Positions 4,698 through 6,747 of a stretch of 6,747 bases of DNA are shown here, piece by piece (the first letter of the stretch is position 1; the number at the start of each line of letters is the position of its first letter). The DNA comes from an uncultured Bdellovibrionales bacterium (GTDB lineage Bacteria; Bdellovibrionota; Bdellovibrionia; Bdellovibrionales; JAMPXM01). Under the pieces are notes generated by a model that was given only the letters and a program-made list of their open reading frames with translations, was not told where the DNA came from and did no database searches. The stretch lies in NCBI GenBank assembly GCA_937927435.1, contig CALBDW010000025.1, positions 1-6,747 of the forward strand, in the 5' to 3' direction. A program made the translations under genes and the position numbers.

Positions 4698-4768
4698 TTT
4701 TCGAACCGACGCGACTTAAACACAAACGGTTTGAGTTTTCAAACCGAATAGGGATTTTTGCACTTTTT
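4698..4768 (+). promoter_or_regulatory. Attenuator or nut-like leader between cro and the early operon
   Basis: Three arms share one pairing partner. Arm 1 TCGAACCG (4701-4708) and arm 3 TCAAACCG (4739-4746) can each pair with arm 2 CGGTTTGA (4727-4734): arm 2/3 gives a perfect 8-bp hairpin with a 4-base loop, and arm 1/2 an 8-bp stem with one G-U. T-runs follow at 4754-4758 and 4764-4768. CTTAAACA (4715-4722) matches 7/8 the boxA core CTTTAACA and lies just before the hairpin, as boxA-boxB do in lambda nutR, also located after cro. The loop (GTTT) is not GNRA-like, and no N protein is visible here. Confidence 0.5.
4727..4758 (+). terminator. Hairpin CGGTTTGA-GTTT-TCAAACCG, possible weak terminator downstream of cro
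   Basis: A perfect 8-bp stem with a 4-base loop lies 39 bases after the cro stop codon. The first T-run (five T) begins seven bases after the stem, too far for an efficient intrinsic terminator, so partial or regulated termination is more likely than full stop. It also reads as a 20-bp DNA palindrome, so an operator role is an alternative. Confidence 0.35.
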
Positions 4769-4784
4769 CCAAGGCGAGGTGAAA

Positions 4785-5324
4785 ATGAATAAAAAAACAT
4801 TGCCAGTCCTGATGAAGGAAGCGAGCGCGATTTTGAATATGCTCGCCGACTCCGGCGGCGAAATCACGCCCGAGATCGAAGCGCTTCTCGACAAAAACGG
4901 AACGGAGCTTGCCGAAAAAATAGATGCGTATTTTGTCGTCATGCAAGACCTCGAAGCGCGTGCGGAAATCGCTCGCGTCCGTGCGGAGGAATGGCTTGCA
5001 TTCGCTAAGTCGTGCGCACGTGCTGTGGACAGCATGAAAGAGCGAATTTTGAACGCAATGAAAACGCTCGATGTCTCCGAAATCGCTGGTCACGAAGTTT
5101 TGTTCCGTCGTCAATTGAATCCGCCGAAAGTTGTGATCGACGACGAATCAAAGATACCCGGCGAATACGTCATCACCGAAACGGTTACAAAAATCGACAA
5201 AAAGAAGCTTGGCGATGATTTGAAACTCGGCGTTCCGGTCCCAGGGGCGCGCATTGAGCGAACCGAGCGCATTGTTGCCAAAGTCGCAACAGCCCCGAAG
5301 CTGACGGAGGCAGCAAATGTCTAA
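4785..5324 (+). CDS. Siphovirus Gp157-family protein (179 aa)
   Basis: ATG 4785 has GAGGTGA at 4776-4782; upstream in-frame TTG 4758 lacks an SD and falls in the leader, so it is rejected. The N-terminal half is long helices (residues 10-100: VVMQDLEARAEIARVRAEEW, CARAVDSMKERILNAMKTLD), probably a coiled coil. The C-terminal half carries the family hallmark: FRRQLNPPKVVIDDE, then IPGEYV, then TKIDKKKLGDDLKLGVPVPG-AR, matching the 'v.v.de..iP.ey......DK..lk..lk.G..v.Ga.l' pattern of Sipho_Gp157. The family was named from a Streptococcus thermophilus phage protein linked with phage resistance and is often found beside recT/bet, SSB or nuclease genes; its biochemical role is not settled. Here it directly precedes and overlaps by 8 nt the annealing-protein gene, supporting a recombination or replication accessory role. 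Strong family call, functional call weak. Confidence 0.85.
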   Translation: MNKKTLPVLMKEASAILNMLADSGGEITPEIEALLDKNGTELAEKIDAYFVVMQDLEARAEIARVRAEEWLAFAKSCARAVDSMKERILNAMKTLDVSEIAGHEVLFRRQLNPPKVVIDDESKIPGEYVITETVTKIDKKKLGDDLKLGVPVPGARIERTERIVAKVATAPKLTEAANV

Positions 5325-6291
5325 CGAATTGATGACAACGCAAAACGGTCAAAATCAAGCGCCTGTTGCTGCCGTTTGGACTCGCGAGCAGGTTGAACTT
5401 TTGAAGCGTACGATTTGCAAAGGCGCTACTGACGATGAACTGCAATTGTTCCTGCATGTCGCAAAACGCACTGGCCTTGATCCGTTTGCGCGTCAAGTTT
5501 ATGCCGTCAAACGATGGGACCGAAAAGAACAGCGTGAGGTTATGTCGATTCAAACGTCGATCGACGGCTTCCGTTTGATCGCAGCACGAACCGGGAAATA
5601 CCAAGGCCAGGTTGGCCCGTATTGGTGCGGAAAAGATGGGAATTGGGTTGATGTTTGGCTGTCGGATGAACCACCTGCCGCGGCAAAAATCGGCGTGATT
5701 CATGCGGATTTCAAAGAGCCGCTTTGGGCGGTCGCGCGTTGGGAGTCCTACGTTCAAACCGATCGCGACGGAAAGCCCATGATGATGTGGGCAAAAATGC
5801 CCGATCTAATGCTTGCGAAAGTCGCTGAGGCGCTTGCGTTGCGGAAAGCGTTTCCAGCTGAAATGTCCGGTCTATACACGTCCGACGAAATGGCGCAGGC
5901 TGATTCACAGTCCGAAAACGAAAAATCAAAACGGAAACGCGAAAATCCGCTTAAGGCTGCGCGGGAAAATTCGAAGAAAGCCGAGCAAGATCCTGGCGAG
6001 TACGTTGTCACGTTCGGAAAGTTTGGCCCCAAAAAAGACGGCACGCCTGGCATGAAGATCAAGGACATCGACATTTTCGAACTCGCTCGATATGTCGAAT
6101 TCATTCAAAACGAGGCCGTTGCGAAAGGACAAACGATCAAAGGACAAGTCGCCGAGTTTTTGACGGCAGCAACGGCATGGCTTGACTCGCGTGATGCATC
6201 GAAAATGCACGAAGTCACTACGGATGAGAGTTTCGATGTTCCCGACTGGGATGGTCCAAGTCTTTACAAACAAGCCAAGGGTGTATCATGA
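5317..6291 (+). CDS. bet: Bet/RecT-type single-strand annealing recombinase with extra C-terminal domain (324 aa)
   Basis: Phage annealing proteins of the lambda Bet type pair complementary single strands during recombination and replication, usually with a 5'-3' exonuclease. Landmarks: DDELQLFLHVAKRTGLDPFA (39-58), SIQTSIDGFRLIAARTGKYQ (77-96), and LMLAKVAEALALRKAFPAEM (164-183) followed by SGLYTSDEM. These match the Bet core. Core ends near 192; residues 195-226 are a Lys/Glu-rich linker (SENEKSKRKREN). A further segment (228-292: YVVTFGKFGPKKDG..MKIKDIDIFELARY) resembles the short 'GKyxGxxlxdi' module found at the C-terminus of some nucleases and phage DNA proteins. Lambda Bet is 261 aa, so about 60 residues are additional. 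ATG 5317 has GGAGG (5306-5310), six bases away. No exonuclease is visible; it may lie downstream. Confidence 0.9.
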   Translation: MSNELMTTQNGQNQAPVAAVWTREQVELLKRTICKGATDDELQLFLHVAKRTGLDPFARQVYAVKRWDRKEQREVMSIQTSIDGFRLIAARTGKYQGQVGPYWCGKDGNWVDVWLSDEPPAAAKIGVIHADFKEPLWAVARWESYVQTDRDGKPMMMWAKMPDLMLAKVAEALALRKAFPAEMSGLYTSDEMAQADSQSENEKSKRKRENPLKAARENSKKAEQDPGEYVVTFGKFGPKKDGTPGMKIKDIDIFELARYVEFIQNEAVAKGQTIKGQVAEFLTAATAWLDSRDASKMHEVTTDESFDVPDWDGPSLYKQAKGVS

Positions 6292-6497
6292 ATCACAGCA
6301 TTTATATCGACATCGAAGAAGAATTTGAGATCGAAGGCGACGTTGAATATCGAAGCGGCCGCGTTCGCGTCGGCAATGTTCGCGTGACGTTTCGTGGTAT
6401 TAATGTAACCGAGGCGTTTTCGGCGGACGAAATCGCCCGTTTCGCAGAAAAACTAGGCGAGGCGTTTCTAAAAGAACAATTGGAGCATGCTGTATGA
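6288..6497 (+). CDS. Small acidic early protein of unknown function (69 aa)
   Basis: ATG 6288 overlaps the bet stop (ATGA, 6288-6291) and has AAGGGTG (6277-6283) ahead of it, so it is co-translated with bet. The N-terminus is very acidic (YIDIEEEFEIEGDVEYRSG), followed by beta-like alternation (GRVRVGNVRVTFRGINVTEA) and a C-terminal helix (DEIARFAEKLGEAFLKEQLE). I recognise no family. The acidic start could mimic nucleic acid or bind a basic partner such as the annealing protein, but this is only suggested by composition and location. Its own stop overlaps the next start by ATGA. Confidence 0.75.
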   Translation: MNHSIYIDIEEEFEIEGDVEYRSGRVRVGNVRVTFRGINVTEAFSADEIARFAEKLGEAFLKEQLEHAV

Positions 6498-6733
6498 CAC
6501 TTGCCGAAAAAATGCGCGATGAAATTGTTAATGCATATAACGAACTGAGCGAAGACTATGAGCACCTTCTTAAAATGCATTCAACAATTCAGCGACTCTC
6601 GATGGAAATGCTCGACGATCTCGGCTACCTCAAACAGCGCATCATCAAACTTGAAAAATTCATCGAGGAAAACGGACTTGGTCTTGATGAAGACAACGAA
6701 GTTATAGCTTTCAAAAAAGGAGTTTCAGCATGA
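6494..6733 (+). CDS. Small coiled-coil early protein of unknown function (79 aa)
   Basis: ATG 6494 overlaps the previous stop (ATGA) and follows GGAG (6482-6485) by eight bases. Residues 3-60 are almost entirely helical with heptad-like hydrophobics (MRDEIVNAYNELSEDYEHLL; LGYLKQRIIKLEKFIEENG), suggesting a parallel or antiparallel coiled coil, then an acidic short tail (LGLDEDNEV). No named family is recognised. As part of a run of ATGA-coupled genes after bet, it probably acts in the same recombination or replication module. Confidence 0.75.
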   Translation: MTLAEKMRDEIVNAYNELSEDYEHLLKMHSTIQRLSMEMLDDLGYLKQRIIKLEKFIEENGLGLDEDNEVIAFKKGVSA

Positions 6734-6747
6734 CTCTTTCCAAACAA
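6730..6747 (+). CDS. Start of a further early gene (first six codons, cut by window edge)
   Basis: ATG 6730 overlaps the preceding stop (ATGA, 6730-6733), and AAGGAG (6717-6722) is seven bases upstream, one of the best SD sites in the operon. Only MTLSKQ is visible, so no product can be assigned. An exonuclease or SSB would be expected near here from the usual bet neighbourhood, which is inference. Confidence 0.6.

Noticed and set aside
1..6747. CRISPR array, tRNA, rRNA, transposase or integrase
   Set aside because: No regularly spaced repeats, no tRNA-like cloverleaf noticed by eye, and no frame with transposase or recombinase motifs.

Overview
This window looks like a temperate (or formerly temperate) tailed-phage or prophage segment infecting a Gram-negative host. 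Two encoded proteins carry lipobox signal peptides (LSSC and LSAC), which implies lipoprotein export, and with the + residue at position 2 (Ala, Lys) outer-membrane sorting is expected. Base composition is moderate (close to half GC by eye) and Shine-Dalgarno (SD) sites are strong (GAGG, AGGAGG, AGGTGA). I cannot name the host from sequence alone. A Bdellovibrionota-like or other delta/gamma-type host is only a guess.

Layout. (1) 2-790: C-terminal end of a tail fibre/receptor-binding protein with two tandem C1q-like domains, cut by the left edge. (2) 892-3034: a tightly packed plus-strand lysis region. It holds a 92-aa one-TM coiled-coil protein, a 74-aa helical protein, an untracked 24-aa membrane mini-protein, a 115-aa holin candidate, an Rz1-like lipoprotein embedded out of frame in the end of the holin candidate, an Amidase_3 endolysin, and a 66-aa acidic ORF. 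Most neighbours overlap by 4-35 nt. (3) 3039-3635, minus strand: a cysteine-rich lipoprotein with its own AGGAGG site, which looks like a 'moron' (lysogeny-expressed cargo). (4) 3636-3870: non-coding DNA with several inverted repeats and a possible terminator for the repressor transcript. (5) 3871-4687: an immunity module with a short XRE repressor (minus) divergent from a Cro-like protein (plus). The 97-98 bp between them contains a perfect 12-bp inverted repeat that is probably operator DNA. (6) 4698-4768: a leader with three mutually exclusive pairing arms and a boxA-like motif, lying between cro and the early genes. (7) 4785-end: an early recombination operon with a Gp157-family protein, a Bet/RecT-type annealing protein with an extra C-terminal domain, two small unknown ORFs, and the first six codons of a further gene.

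How it works together (inference). The repressor and Cro compete at the divergent region to set lysogeny versus lytic growth. Early transcription passes cro and the leader at 4698-4768, where an attenuator or nut-like element could control read-through into the annealing-protein operon. Late transcription yields tail protein and then the lysis cassette (holin candidate, spanin-like lipoprotein, amidase). The lipoprotein at 3039-3635 is placed to be expressed from its own promoter in the lysogen. No integrase, replication initiator, terminase or exonuclease is visible in this window.
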